Shown piece by piece: positions 1 to 7,805 of a stretch of DNA of 64,000 nucleotides (its first letter is position 1; every line of letters starts with the position of its first letter). Source of the DNA: Brevundimonas bullata (lineage in GTDB: Bacteria > Pseudomonadota > Alphaproteobacteria > Caulobacterales > Caulobacteraceae); assembly GCF_014207965.1 (NCBI RefSeq), contig NZ_JACHLM010000002.1:248001-312000 (forward strand), read 5' to 3'. A program made the position numbers and the translations under genes. The notes under the pieces are model-generated. The model ran no database searches and was not told where the DNA came from. It worked only from the letters and a program-made list of their open reading frames with translations.

Positions 1-557
1 TAAAGCTGGCAGCTGAGCTTTCCGTCCGCGACGAAGAACTGGAACAGGCAGTGGCAGGGCGGCAGGGCCATGTCATCGACGTCGGCCGGGTTCCAGGCGC
101 TGACGATGTGGCGGCGGCTGTTGGGGTTGGTCTTGAGACCGTGGATCAGCTTCTGAATCTGGTCGATGCTCTGGCCGTTTGGGGCGGCCCAGGAGCGCCA
201 CTGCTTGCCATAGACGGGGCCGAGGTCGCCGTTGACGTCCGCCCATTCGTCCCAGATGCCGACGCCGTTGTCCTTGAGCCAGCCGATATTGGTCTCGCCG
301 CGAAGGAACCACAGCAGCTCGATGAAGATCGAGCGCGTGTGCAGCTTCTTGGTGGTCAGAAGCGGAAAGCCCTTGGACAGGTCAAAGCGGATCTGGCGAC
401 CGAAGACGCCGAGCGTGCCTGTGCCGGTGCGGTCGTCTCGACGAACGCCGTTGTCGAGAATGTCGCGCAGCAGGTTGAGATACTGCCACTCGGGGTGATC
501 AGCCGGGGCCGCCCCGCTGCGGGTTTCCAGATCGGCGAGGGCGAGAGCGGCGGTCAT
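1..557 (-). CDS. thyA: Thymidylate synthase (N-terminal part, runs off window)
   Basis: Makes dTMP from dUMP with methylenetetrahydrofolate in the cytoplasm. About 185 residues are visible, covering the N-terminal half up to just past the catalytic cysteine in [10 protein letters not shown]. Other family landmarks are [10 protein letters not shown], the [10 protein letters not shown] segment and RGETNIGWL. The start ATG at 557 opens [15 protein letters not shown], slightly longer than in E. coli. The 3' end lies beyond the left edge, so completeness cannot be judged. The opposite-strand open frame covering the same bases is a shadow. Confidence 0.95.
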   Translation of the reverse strand, partial: MTAALALADLETRSGAAPADHPEWQYLNLLRDILDNGVRRDDRTGTGTLGVFGRQIRFDLSKGFPLLTTKKLHTRSIFIELLWFLRGETNIGWLKDNGVGIWDEWADVNGDLGPVYGKQWRSWAAPNGQSIDQIQKLIHGLKTNPNSRRHIVSAWNPADVDDMALPPCHCLFQFFVADGKLSCQL

Positions 558-638
558 GGGGAGGGAGGATGCCTCTGATTCGTGTCGCTGGGCAGACGTC
601 CGATTCGCTTGCTCACAGAAAAGTCGGGTTCCTTATCC

Positions 639-747
639 CCGCTCATCCCGGCGGACGCCGGGATCCAGTAAGAGCCACTGCACACTGAGCCGAAATAACC
701 TGGATGCAGCCAAAGGACTGGATCCCGGCGTCCGCCGGGATGAGCGG
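639..747. repeat. Perfect 30-bp inverted repeat with 49-nt loop
   Basis: Bases 639-668 and 718-747 are exact reverse complements. Each arm contains the CATCCCGGCGGACGCCGGGA core, itself nearly palindromic. It lies between thyA and the terminator of the CsgG-like genes. The arms resemble the dispersed CATCCCGG-type intergenic repeats of alphaproteobacteria. A degraded relative with the same CATCCCGG end is at 52904-53015. Confidence 0.85.
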
Positions 748-763
748 TTGTGAGAGGGCAACA

Positions 764-796
764 GAAAAGCGCCCGCCGATTGGGTCGGCGGGCGCT
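764..796 (-). terminator. Rho-independent terminator of the CsgG-like genes
   Basis: A perfect 12-bp stem (768-779 with 785-796, arm AGCGCCCGCCGA) has a 5-nt loop. On the minus strand it is followed by TTTTC. It lies about 27 bases past the stop of the minus-strand gene ending at 823. Confidence 0.85.
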
Positions 797-822
797 CTTC
801 CATTTAGTCGGTTCGGCCAGGA

Positions 823-1770
823 TCAGCGACCGGGCGCGAGACGCTCGTTCAGCACCCAGCCCAGGTTGTCGTTGTCGTCGAGCACCTCCCACCAGACGCC
901 GTCGCGATTTCCGGTCGGATAGAGGCGCAGGCCCGCGGGCAGGGCGCGCACGACCGAGCCGCCGTTGGGTCGCGAGCGCAGGGTGGCGGCCTGCTGGACC
1001 GTATAGGTCTGGACCGGCGCTTCCTGAGCCGGCGAGCCGCCTTCCAGTCCGCCCATCTGCATGACCATGTCGGTGTAGGCCTGAATGAAGGCCTGCGACA
1101 CGATGCGGCCGATCTCGGTGTTCTCGTAGCTGCCGCCGCCGAGAGCGCCCGCGCCGAAGCCGCCGGCGCCCAGACCCCAGCTCATGTCGCTCTTGGAGGC
1201 GTAGCCCTCGGTCACGGCGGCGGTTTCCGAGGTGCGGACATTGGTCAGGGACAGGACCGTGTTGGCCTCCATCCGGCGTGTGCGCAGACCGCCGACGATG
1301 GCGCCGGCGCGTCCGCCGATGGCGGCGCCGGCCAAGCCGGCCAGGGCGCTGCCGCCCGAGTTGGCGTTCTGGCTGGCGATCTCGCCGACCAGGACAAAGT
1401 CCGCCGCCCGCACCTGGCCGCCGCCGACATTGGAGCCGCGTTGCAGGTCGCCGCCGGAGGCCAGTTCACGCTCGCGCTGCGCGACGCTCATGCCCATGCC
1501 GCGGTCCACCAGGGTGAAGCAGCCCGAACGCTGGATCACCACGCGCAGCAGGCTTTGCGGCGGCGAAAGCTGCAGCTCACGCCAGTAGTCGGACTGGCCG
1601 TCGGCCAGGGTGACCGTGCCCAGGCTGCGGGCGCAACGCGGGATCTGCGCCATCTGTGCGTCCTGGGTGCGTTGGGCGCCGCTGCGACGCGCCTGGGCTT
1701 CAGAGGCGGTCGGCAGGACGGAGGCGGCCATGAGCACGGCCAGGGCAGGGGCCATCATGCGGATATTCAA
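823..1770 (-). CDS. CsgG-like secreted protein with C-terminal SH3 domain (copy 1)
   Basis: A predicted secreted protein of 315 residues. A Sec signal peptide (about residues 1-25, ending ASEA) is followed by a CsgG/curli-assembly-like domain (about 45-240) and a bacterial SH3 domain (about 255-312, with ATLRSRPNGGSVV and WWEVLDDNDNLGWV). CsgG itself is a lipoprotein pore, but no lipobox cysteine is seen here and no curli subunit genes are nearby, so curli export is not implied. The start is TTG at 1770, chosen for the AGGAG seven bases upstream. The next gene upstream (1857-3011) is a paralogue with the same architecture, probably in one transcript ending at the terminator at 764-796. Function unknown. 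Confidence 0.8.
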   Translation of the reverse strand: MNIRMMAPALAVLMAASVLPTASEAQARRSGAQRTQDAQMAQIPRCARSLGTVTLADGQSDYWRELQLSPPQSLLRVVIQRSGCFTLVDRGMGMSVAQRERELASGGDLQRGSNVGGGQVRAADFVLVGEIASQNANSGGSALAGLAGAAIGGRAGAIVGGLRTRRMEANTVLSLTNVRTSETAAVTEGYASKSDMSWGLGAGGFGAGALGGGSYENTEIGRIVSQAFIQAYTDMVMQMGGLEGGSPAQEAPVQTYTVQQAATLRSRPNGGSVVRALPAGLRLYPTGNRDGVWWEVLDDNDNLGWVLNERLAPGR

Positions 1771-1825
1771 GGGAAAACTCCTGGGAGATCAGGCGCTGCC
1801 GCTCTCATGCGAGAGGGCAGGACGG

Positions 1826-1860
1826 TGTTCAGTGCTTGGTGCTTGGTGCTTGGTGTTCAG
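1826..1860. repeat. Tandem heptamer array between the CsgG-like paralogues
   Basis: Five consecutive 7-bp units read TGTTCAG, TGCTTGG, TGCTTGG, TGCTTGG, TGTTCAG. The last unit overlaps the stop codon of the 1857-3011 gene. Confidence 0.8.
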
Positions 1861-3011
1861 TCTTCGGTCGACAGGCGGTCGCGCTGCAGCCAGCCGACGT
1901 TGTCGTCTGCGTCCAGAACCTCGACCCAGTCGCCATCCTGATTGCCCGTCGGGAAGACGGTGTCCTCGGCGGCCATGGTGCGAACGACATCGCCGTCTGG
2001 CGCGCTGCGCAGGACCGACGCCCTGGCCAGGGTGTAGCGCGTGACGGCGGGACGCGCGGAGCCGCGCTGTTCCTGACGTTCGCGGGCCGGGCGGGCGGTC
2101 TTGGCTTCTTGCGCCGCCGCCTCGGCGCGGAGCGCTTCGCGATTGGCGAGGGTGACTTCCGGGACGGTCGAGCCGGTGCCGCCCAGGCTGGTCACGAGGT
2201 CGGCGTAGCCGCGCACGAAGGCCAGGGCCAGGGTCTTGCCCTCGTCCTCAGTCTCATAGCCGGCGCCGACACGGCCGCCGAAATGATTGTCGCGGATGCG
2301 CAGGCGGCGCCAGTCGTCCTTGTTGGCGACGGCGCGGGTGTAGCCCACCGTCTCGGCCAGGGGCACGCTGGACAGGGAAAAGACGACCTGGGCGTCTTCC
2401 TTGCCCTTGGCGATGTCCTTCTTCAGGTCCTTGATGGAATCGACCGTGCGACTGCTTAGCGCCTGATCCAGCTGATTCCCGGCGAGATTGGCGCCCGAGG
2501 ACAGCATCTGGGCCATGCCGGCGCCCATGTCGGCTCCTTGGCCCTGGGTGACCGCCGCAACCCCGGCTTGCAGCAGCAAGCGCCCGCCGCTGGACGCCAG
2601 CGACCCCAGCAGTCCGCGGCGGCTGTCGCCGCTGTCCGCCTCGATCGGGTTGGCCAGTTCGGCGACCAGGACGAAATCAGCGGTGCGGATGCGCCCGGCG
2701 GCGCCCAGACCGCGCTCGCGCTCAACCACGTCCATGCCCGGACCGCGTTCGATCAAGGTGAAGCAGCCCGACTCGCGGACCAGATAGCGCAGCAGCTCGG
2801 ACGGCGCGCCCACGCCCAACTGATTGAACAGAGCGCCCTGGGTGTCGGCGATCGTCACCGTGCCCAGGTTCTGCGTGCAACGCGGCGTCTCGTTGATGAC
2901 CGACACAGCTGAATCATTGCCGCGGCGGCCGAAGATCTGCGCTTCGGCCGGTGTCGTCAGCATGAGGCTTAAGGCGGCCACAGCGGTCAGGCCGCGTGCA
3001 AAATGAGGCAT
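1857..3011 (-). CDS. CsgG-like secreted protein with C-terminal SH3 domain (copy 2)
   Basis: This 384-residue protein is a paralogue of the gene just downstream. It has a signal peptide (about 1-24, ending PAEA), then a CsgG-like region with the shared RCTQNLGTVTIADTQG and SGCFTLIERGPGMD motifs. A charged linker at about 285-320 precedes a C-terminal SH3 domain ending in GDWVEVLDADDNVGWL. It is about 70 residues longer than copy 1, mostly in the middle and the linker. No lipobox is seen. The ATG start at 3011 has only a weak Shine-Dalgarno. The two copies suggest tandem duplication with divergence; function is unknown and an envelope role is inferred from the signal peptide. Confidence 0.8.
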   Translation of the reverse strand: MPHFARGLTAVAALSLMLTTPAEAQIFGRRGNDSAVSVINETPRCTQNLGTVTIADTQGALFNQLGVGAPSELLRYLVRESGCFTLIERGPGMDVVERERGLGAAGRIRTADFVLVAELANPIEADSGDSRRGLLGSLASSGGRLLLQAGVAAVTQGQGADMGAGMAQMLSSGANLAGNQLDQALSSRTVDSIKDLKKDIAKGKEDAQVVFSLSSVPLAETVGYTRAVANKDDWRRLRIRDNHFGGRVGAGYETEDEGKTLALAFVRGYADLVTSLGGTGSTVPEVTLANREALRAEAAAQEAKTARPARERQEQRGSARPAVTRYTLARASVLRSAPDGDVVRTMAAEDTVFPTGNQDGDWVEVLDADDNVGWLQRDRLSTED

Positions 3012-3092
3012 AATTCAAGCTTATGGTTGTTTAAAAAAGCCTCGTTTCTCTAGCTTCACCATATGCAAAGCGCAACTACAGCGGGCGACGGA

Positions 3093-3641
3093 TCAGCCTG
3101 CAAAGCCACCGGATTCCAGGAAGAGCGCTTCTTCCGTCGTGGTTTCGCGCCCGAGACTGGCGTTTCGGTGCGGGTATCGTCCGAAGCGGGCGATGATGTC
3201 GCGATGGATAACGGCGAACTTATAGGTGTCGGGGCTCTCGGTCTCGTCCAGCAGGGCCAGAAGCGCGTCCTGATCAGCCAGTAATTCCGAATGCATCAGG
3301 GGCATCAGGATGAAGGGGCGCAGGTCGTCGGCCACGCGGCGGTCGTCGCCCCGCGCAATCGCCGCCTTGGCGAACATCAGGGCCAAGGCGTCGGTGGCGA
3401 ACATATGGGCGGTGTCGCGGAAGGCGTTTCGCGGCAGTTGGTCGAGCAGGAGGATCAGGGCCAGAGCGCCTTCGGGCGTCTCAGCCCAGGCGTCCAGTTC
3501 GCGGCGCGCGGCGGCGAAGTGGGTTTCACGGCACAGTTCGGTGAAGGCGGTGTCGAAGGCGGGATCCTTGGCGAACCATTTCTCAGGTCCGGCTTCGATC
3601 CAGAAGGCGACGATTTCGGCAGGGGAAAGCAGCGTGGTCAT
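3093..3641 (-). CDS. DUF924 family protein
   Basis: A protein of 182 residues from MTTLLSPAEIVAFWIEAGP. The family pattern (FW...GPEKWFAKDPAFD, LILLLDQLPRNAFRDT, A..A...G) matches DUF924, all-alpha TPR-like cytoplasmic proteins of unknown function. A GTG/ATG start seven codons further upstream (3662) is possible, but the family normally begins near the chosen ATG. It is transcribed on its own between the CsgG-like genes and tRNA-Pro. Confidence 0.85.
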   Translation of the reverse strand: MTTLLSPAEIVAFWIEAGPEKWFAKDPAFDTAFTELCRETHFAAARRELDAWAETPEGALALILLLDQLPRNAFRDTAHMFATDALALMFAKAAIARGDDRRVADDLRPFILMPLMHSELLADQDALLALLDETESPDTYKFAVIHRDIIARFGRYPHRNASLGRETTTEEALFLESGGFAG

Positions 3642-3718
3642 GCTGCGCAGCTTAGCGCGCACACGGGCGAATGCACCTGCCCCGCGAGGGGGAAATCATC
3701 TGAGGATGTAAGGAAAAA

Positions 3719-3795
3719 TGGTCGGAGTGAGAGGATTCGAACCTCCGACCCCTGCGTCCCGAACGCAGTGCTCTACCAGACTGAGCCACACTCCG
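3719..3795 (-). tRNA. tRNA-Pro (anticodon CGG)
   Basis: The minus strand folds as a full cloverleaf of 77 nt including an encoded CCA. The acceptor is CGGAGTG paired with CACTCCG, the anticodon loop is TTCGGGA, and the T loop is GTTCGAATC. Discriminator base A. Confidence 0.95.
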
Positions 3796-4008
3796 ACATT
3801 TCTTCTCGACGCAGGCCGGAGGCCGTCTTTGCGTCGAGGAGGGGGCTTATAGCCACCAGTTCCGGACCTCGCAAGCGGGGAATTTGCGGTTTTTAAAAAG
3901 TCGCCGCTCGATGAAAATTCTTTTGTTTTCAGGTGTTGCATCCCAGAAAAGCTTGGCGTATTTCACCGCTCCTCGCCGCAACGAACTGCGGCGGCGCACT
4001 GGTCCTGC

Positions 4009-4082
4009 TGGGGAATGGTGTAATGGTAACACTACGGTTTTTGGTACCGTCATTCTAGGTTCGAGTCCTAGTTCCCCAGCCA
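4009..4082 (+). tRNA. tRNA-Gln (anticodon TTG)
   Basis: A 74-nt cloverleaf with acceptor TGGGGAA paired with TTCCCCA, anticodon stem ACGGT/ACCGT around the loop TTTTGGT (anticodon TTG), T loop GTTCGAGTC and encoded GCCA end. Confidence 0.95.
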
Positions 4083-4292
4083 CCGATGCATAAGGGCATG
4101 AGCGATTTAGTCGCCGCCTCCCTCGGTTATTATGTTTTACAGGTGCTCTTCTTGGTTGGGCCTCGCGGCATCTCGCGCCCATGCCCAGTGAGTTCGAACA
4201 ACCAAGATAATATCTGGCGACTTCTTTTCATCCGCTTCGGTTCCCATTGAGGATGGTCTAGGGCACGGAGCGGCGGGCGCTTGTCTTTCGAA

Positions 4293-4523
4293 CTAGACGT
4301 CGGAGCTTGATCCAGCGGCTCCGCCCGACTCGGCAGTGGCCATTGACGCTGGGATCGAGGCTACCGTCTCATCCCCGTGCATCACGTGGGCCATAACAGC
4401 GCTGGCGTGCCGCGCCATCAATCGCCTGGCTTCGTTGGTTGCGGCCTGGGGGCATTCGGACTCGAGCACCTCGAGGTGCGAGGCGATTGGGCCACCATTT
4501 TCGATCAAGCAGAAATAGACCAC
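4293..4523 (-). CDS. Small DUF6894-like protein
   Basis: A 76-residue cytoplasmic protein starting at GTG (MVYFCLIENGGP), supported by GGGAGA six bases upstream. The layout (short N-terminal strand ending in a polar turn, ..LEVLESECPQAATNEARRLMARHA..) resembles the DUF6894 proteins common in alphaproteobacteria. That assignment is from pattern only. An 8-bp dyad lies directly upstream (4535-4556). Function unknown. Confidence 0.5.
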   Translation of the reverse strand: MVYFCLIENGGPIASHLEVLESECPQAATNEARRLMARHASAVMAHVMHGDETVASIPASMATAESGGAAGSSSDV

Positions 4524-4534
4524 GAAATTTCTCC

Positions 4535-4556
4535 CAAACTATAAGGCGATAGTTTG
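4535..4556. promoter_or_regulatory. 8-bp inverted repeat upstream of the DUF6894-like gene
   Basis: CAAACTAT and ATAGTTTG flank a 6-nt spacer, 12 bp upstream of the GTG at 4523. It could be an operator or a 5'-leader hairpin. The rest of the roughly 300 bp up to 4823 shows no recognisable gene. Confidence 0.4.
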
Positions 4557-4823
4557 CGCGTGCACTGCCGGCCTCTTGCAGCCAATGGCATTCAGATTAT
4601 CTTGGATCGCAATGGCCTGACCTTATACTGAAGCCCAGGGTTATGATCCTAACCTATGTTAGTCGCTGTATTGGTCTTCCGTGTTTCAGTCTCGCCGCCG
4701 TTGGCTAGGCGGCGTGGGCTCGGGGTCAGGTTTTTGCTGCGCAGCGGGTCAAAGCGCCAACGGTCGGCCAGGCAGGCTGTGGTCGATCCCGCCCTGCCTA
4801 TTCGCCAACCCACAGACGCGCCG

Positions 4824-4934
4824 ATGAAAAAGTGGCTTGGAAGCAGGATCCTAATTCTGGTGATCGGCGCCACCGCCATGTTCACCCTCCTGAGTCTCCT
4901 TGTCCTCGCTCAAGGTCTGATCGCGCTGGGATAG
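4824..4934 (+). CDS. Possible 36-residue single-pass membrane peptide
   Basis: MKKWLGSRILILVIGATAMF begins a short ORF with a positively charged N-terminus, then one hydrophobic helix of about 25 residues. The frame is open further upstream but that part is arginine-rich and looks non-coding. No clear Shine-Dalgarno. It may be a real micro-membrane protein or chance; there is no family assignment. Confidence 0.3.
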   Translation: MKKWLGSRILILVIGATAMFTLLSLLVLAQGLIALG

Positions 4935-5085
4935 GGCCTGGGACCGCCTCTGCCGCCCGGGCTGTGGTCTGAAAGGGTGCTTCAGGTTTCGGCGACCGCC
5001 GCGAAATTCTGAGCAAGACCCAGCCTCGCCGCTCTTCCGTTGCAACGCCCGAAGGCCCTCGTCGTTGTTCAGCAGGGAGAACAAT

Positions 5086-5199
5086 ATGAAGCCTGGTGTT
5101 GCAATGGCGGTTTGGGCGGTTCCACGTCCCGCTCTCGGCGCTTACAGCGCCCGCCGCGCTCCAGGCCCTGCAGTTTCAAGCCCCAGACAAGTCAGCTGA
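5086..5199 (+). CDS. 37-codon leader ORF upstream of the catalase gene
   Basis: An ATG with a good Shine-Dalgarno (AGGGAGA, six bases upstream) opens a 37-residue ORF beginning MKPGVAMAVWAVPRP. It ends in TGA 10 bases before the catalase ATG, and the catalase AAGGA ribosome-binding site overlaps the leader stop. That geometry suits translational coupling or a leader peptide. The product resembles no family I know. Confidence 0.4.
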   Translation: MKPGVAMAVWAVPRPALGAYSARRAPGPAVSSPRQVS

Positions 5200-5209
5200 A
5201 GGATACGCC

Positions 5210-7294
5210 ATGGCCAATCCACCCCCTGCAAACGCCCAGCCCGGTGAGGGCGGCGAACTCCACCAGACCGCCTCTACGCCTGACACGCGCCTTACGACCA
5301 ACCACGGCGTGCCGGTCAGCGACGACCAGAACTCGCTGAAGTCCGGCCGCCGCGGCTCGACCTTGCTCGAGGATTTCGTGCTGCGCGAAAAGATCCAGCA
5401 CTTCGACCATGAGCGCATTCCGGAGCGCATCGTCCACGCGCGGGGATCGGCCGCCCATGGCTTCTTTGAACTGACCGAGAGTCTGGAAGACTACACCACG
5501 GCCAAGATCCTGACCGAGGTTGGAAAGAAGACCGAGGTCTTCACGCGCTTCTCGACGGTGGCCGGGGGCGCGGGGTCGGTGGACACGCCGCGCGACGTGC
5601 GGGGCTTCGCCGTGAAGTTCTACACGACCGAGGGAAATTGGGATCTGGTGGGCAACAACATCCCCGTCTTCTTCATCCAGGACGCGATCAAGTTCCCGGA
5701 TCTGATCCACGCGGTGAAGATGGAGGCGGACCGCGGCTATCCCCAGGCGGCCAGCGCCCATGACACCTTCTGGGACTTCATCGGCCTGATGCCGGAGAGC
5801 ACGCACATGGTGATGTGGGCCATGTCCGACCGGGCGATTCCGCGGTCCCTGCGCATGATCGAGGGTTTCGGGGTCAACACCTTCAGACTGATCAACGCCA
5901 AGGGGGAGGCGACCTTCGTCAAGTTTCACTGGCGCCCGAAGCTGGGAACCCAGTCGACCTGCTGGGACGAGGCGGTCAAGATCGCCGGCGCCGACCCGGA
6001 TTACCACCGCCGCGACCTGTTCGAGGCCATCGACCAGGGCGATTTCCCGGAGTGGGAGTTCGCGGTTCAGTTGCTGAGTCAGGCTGAGGCGGACGCCCTG
6101 CCGTTCGATATTCTGGACGCGACCAAGCTGATCCCCGAGGAGACGCACCCGCTTCGGGTCATTGGCCGCATGGTGCTGAACCGCAACCCGGACAACTTCT
6201 TCGCTGAAACCGAACAGGCGGCCTTCCTGCCGACCAACATCGTGCCCGGCATCGACTTTTCGGAAGATCCTCTGCTGCAGGGCCGGCTCTTCTCCTATCA
6301 GGACACGCAGCTGTCGCGCCTGGGGACGGTCAACTTCCATCAGATTCCGATCAATCAGGCCAAGGGTTGTCCCTTCCAGAACTTCCAGCGCGACGGCCAC
6401 ATGCAGACCCAGGTCTTCAAGGGACGTGCCAACTACGAGCCCAACAGCCTGGCCGAGGCGGGCGAGGAGGGCGGGCCGCGCGAGGACCCGCAAGGCGGCT
6501 TCCGCACCGCCGCCGTGGCGATGGACGGCGAGAAGGTCCGCCTGCGCGCTGAGAGTTTCGCCGACCACTACAGCCAGGCGCGGCTCTTCTTCCGCTCGCA
6601 GACCGAGATCGAGCAGGCCCACCTGGCCAGCGCCATCGTGTTCGAGCTCTCGAAGGTGTCGCTTGACCATGTGCGAAACCGGGTCGTGGCCAATCTGCGC
6701 AATGTCGATGAAGACCTGGCGAAACGGGTGGCGAACGGGCTGAACCTGCCGCTGCCCAAGGCCGCGAAACCCGCGGTCGATCCGATCGATCTGGAGCCGT
6801 CGCCCGCCCTCAGGATCGTCGGCAAATATCCGGACACGCTGAAGGGGCGCAAGGTCGCGATCCTGGTCGCTGACGGGTCTGACGGCGCCGTGGTCGCGAG
6901 TGTCCGCAAGGCGGTGGAAGGCGACGGCGGCGCCGTGTTTATCGTCGCGCCCAGGGTGGGCGGAGCGACGCTGGCTGACGGCTCCACGATGGCCGCCGAC
7001 GGTCAGTTGGCGGGGAGCCCATCGGTGCTCTTCGATGCGGTCGCGGTCGTCCTGTCAGACGACGGATGCGCCCAGCTTCTGAACGAGGCGGCGGCCGTGG
7101 ACTTCCTCAGGGACGCCTTCGGCCACCTCAAGGCCATCGGCCATACGTCCGAGGCTCGACCGCTTCTGGACCGAGCGGGAATCAAGCCTGACGAGGGGGT
7201 TGTCGATCTGTCGACGGCGAAGGCGGCGGACTTCTTGCCGCCGGCCCGCACGCGTCAGTGGGCGAGAGAACCGGGCGTGCGAACCCTGGCCTGA
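5210..7294 (+). CDS. katE: Large-subunit catalase (HPII/KatE type)
   Basis: Converts hydrogen peroxide to water and oxygen; heme enzyme of the cytoplasm. Length is 694 residues, typical of the large-subunit clade. The catalytic His76 lies in RIVHARGS, Asn149 in [10 protein letters not shown] and the proximal heme ligand Tyr363 in [11 protein letters not shown] flavodoxin-like C-terminal domain (about 540-690) begins [12 protein letters not shown]. The start [10 protein letters not shown] is chosen because AAGGA lies seven bases upstream and conserved sequence begins soon after. The frame stays open back to 5096 but that part looks non-coding. It follows a 37-codon ORF closely. No EcfG promoter or OxyR site was recognised upstream. 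Confidence 0.95.
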   Translation: MANPPPANAQPGEGGELHQTASTPDTRLTTNHGVPVSDDQNSLKSGRRGSTLLEDFVLREKIQHFDHERIPERIVHARGSAAHGFFELTESLEDYTTAKILTEVGKKTEVFTRFSTVAGGAGSVDTPRDVRGFAVKFYTTEGNWDLVGNNIPVFFIQDAIKFPDLIHAVKMEADRGYPQAASAHDTFWDFIGLMPESTHMVMWAMSDRAIPRSLRMIEGFGVNTFRLINAKGEATFVKFHWRPKLGTQSTCWDEAVKIAGADPDYHRRDLFEAIDQGDFPEWEFAVQLLSQAEADALPFDILDATKLIPEETHPLRVIGRMVLNRNPDNFFAETEQAAFLPTNIVPGIDFSEDPLLQGRLFSYQDTQLSRLGTVNFHQIPINQAKGCPFQNFQRDGHMQTQVFKGRANYEPNSLAEAGEEGGPREDPQGGFRTAAVAMDGEKVRLRAESFADHYSQARLFFRSQTEIEQAHLASAIVFELSKVSLDHVRNRVVANLRNVDEDLAKRVANGLNLPLPKAAKPAVDPIDLEPSPALRIVGKYPDTLKGRKVAILVADGSDGAVVASVRKAVEGDGGAVFIVAPRVGGATLADGSTMAADGQLAGSPSVLFDAVAVVLSDDGCAQLLNEAAAVDFLRDAFGHLKAIGHTSEARPLLDRAGIKPDEGVVDLSTAKAADFLPPARTRQWAREPGVRTLA

Positions 7295-7331
7295 TCGCGG
7301 TCTTGTTGCCTTGATGCGGAAAGGTTGGGCG

Positions 7332-7583
7332 TCAGGCGGCGATGTCCAGCCTTTCCTGCATCGAGGGCGGCAGGAGAGGCTCGGGCGGAAAGCCGAGATC
7401 GGGATTGCTCCGCACCTCGATCAGGCGTTCGCCGTGATAGAGGCACAGGGTGGAGAAGCCGAACCACTCGGTCATGACGGGTTCAAGCGCCTTTCGCGCC
7501 GAGGCGTCGTCGCTCGCTTTCAGAACGCGAATTTCCCCGGCGGGAACGCCGGGCATGTTAACGATGCAATAGTATGAAATCAC
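7332..7583 (-). CDS. Small stress-type protein of unknown function
   Basis: 83 residues starting at GTG (MISYYCIVNMPG), supported by AAGGA seven bases upstream. The sequence is a compact mixed alpha/beta domain with ..GEIRVLKASDDASARKALEP.. and LCLYHGERLIEV, which recalls short DUF-type proteins of alphaproteobacteria but cannot be assigned. It has its own exact EcfG-type promoter (7609-7633), so general-stress expression is expected. It is convergent with the catalase gene, 37 bp apart. Confidence 0.7.
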   Translation of the reverse strand: MISYYCIVNMPGVPAGEIRVLKASDDASARKALEPVMTEWFGFSTLCLYHGERLIEVRSNPDLGFPPEPLLPPSMQERLDIAA

Positions 7584-7608
7584 GCCACTTTCCTTAAGTT
7601 GGCGCTCA

Positions 7609-7633
7609 AACGGCCTTGGGATGGAAGAGTTCC
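7609..7633 (-). promoter_or_regulatory. EcfG-type general stress promoter (exact consensus)
   Basis: On the minus strand GGAAC, 16 bases, CGTT, which is the consensus of the alphaproteobacterial EcfG/SigT sigma factor. The expected start is about 7600, leaving a short leader with the Shine-Dalgarno of the 7332-7583 gene. Confidence 0.7.
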
Positions 7634-7767
7634 GCCCTGGACGGTCAAAGCTTGGTCTCACCCGCAATTTCGCAGTCGCCCGTTCGCGCGCGATTTCGTT
7701 TGCGTGGGTCGTAGAGCGGCTGGCGAGCGGTGCTCGGGTACAAATCGCCAGGGAGATCGCGTCTTAT

Positions 7768-7782
7768 GTTCCTGTTTTGTTC
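7768..7782 (+). promoter_or_regulatory. LexA (SOS) box of dinB-alkB
   Basis: GTTCCTGTTTTGTTC is a perfect match to the alphaproteobacterial LexA operator GTTC-N7-GTTC. It ends 23 bp before the dinB start codon. Confidence 0.85.
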
Positions 7783-7805
7783 GATCTCTGCTAGGGCTTC
7801 GCCCC

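Noticed and set aside
51..578. Open plus-strand frame of 175 codons
   Set aside because: It is the reverse-strand shadow of thyA; the thyA frame has the conserved family motifs.
3696..4182. Frames reading GLEPRM.. and similar across the tRNA region
   Set aside because: These are the standard spurious translations of tRNA genes (tRNA-Pro and tRNA-Gln).
5192..6670. Long minus-strand frame within the catalase gene
   Set aside because: Arises from high GC; no family pattern, and the opposite frame encodes an intact catalase.
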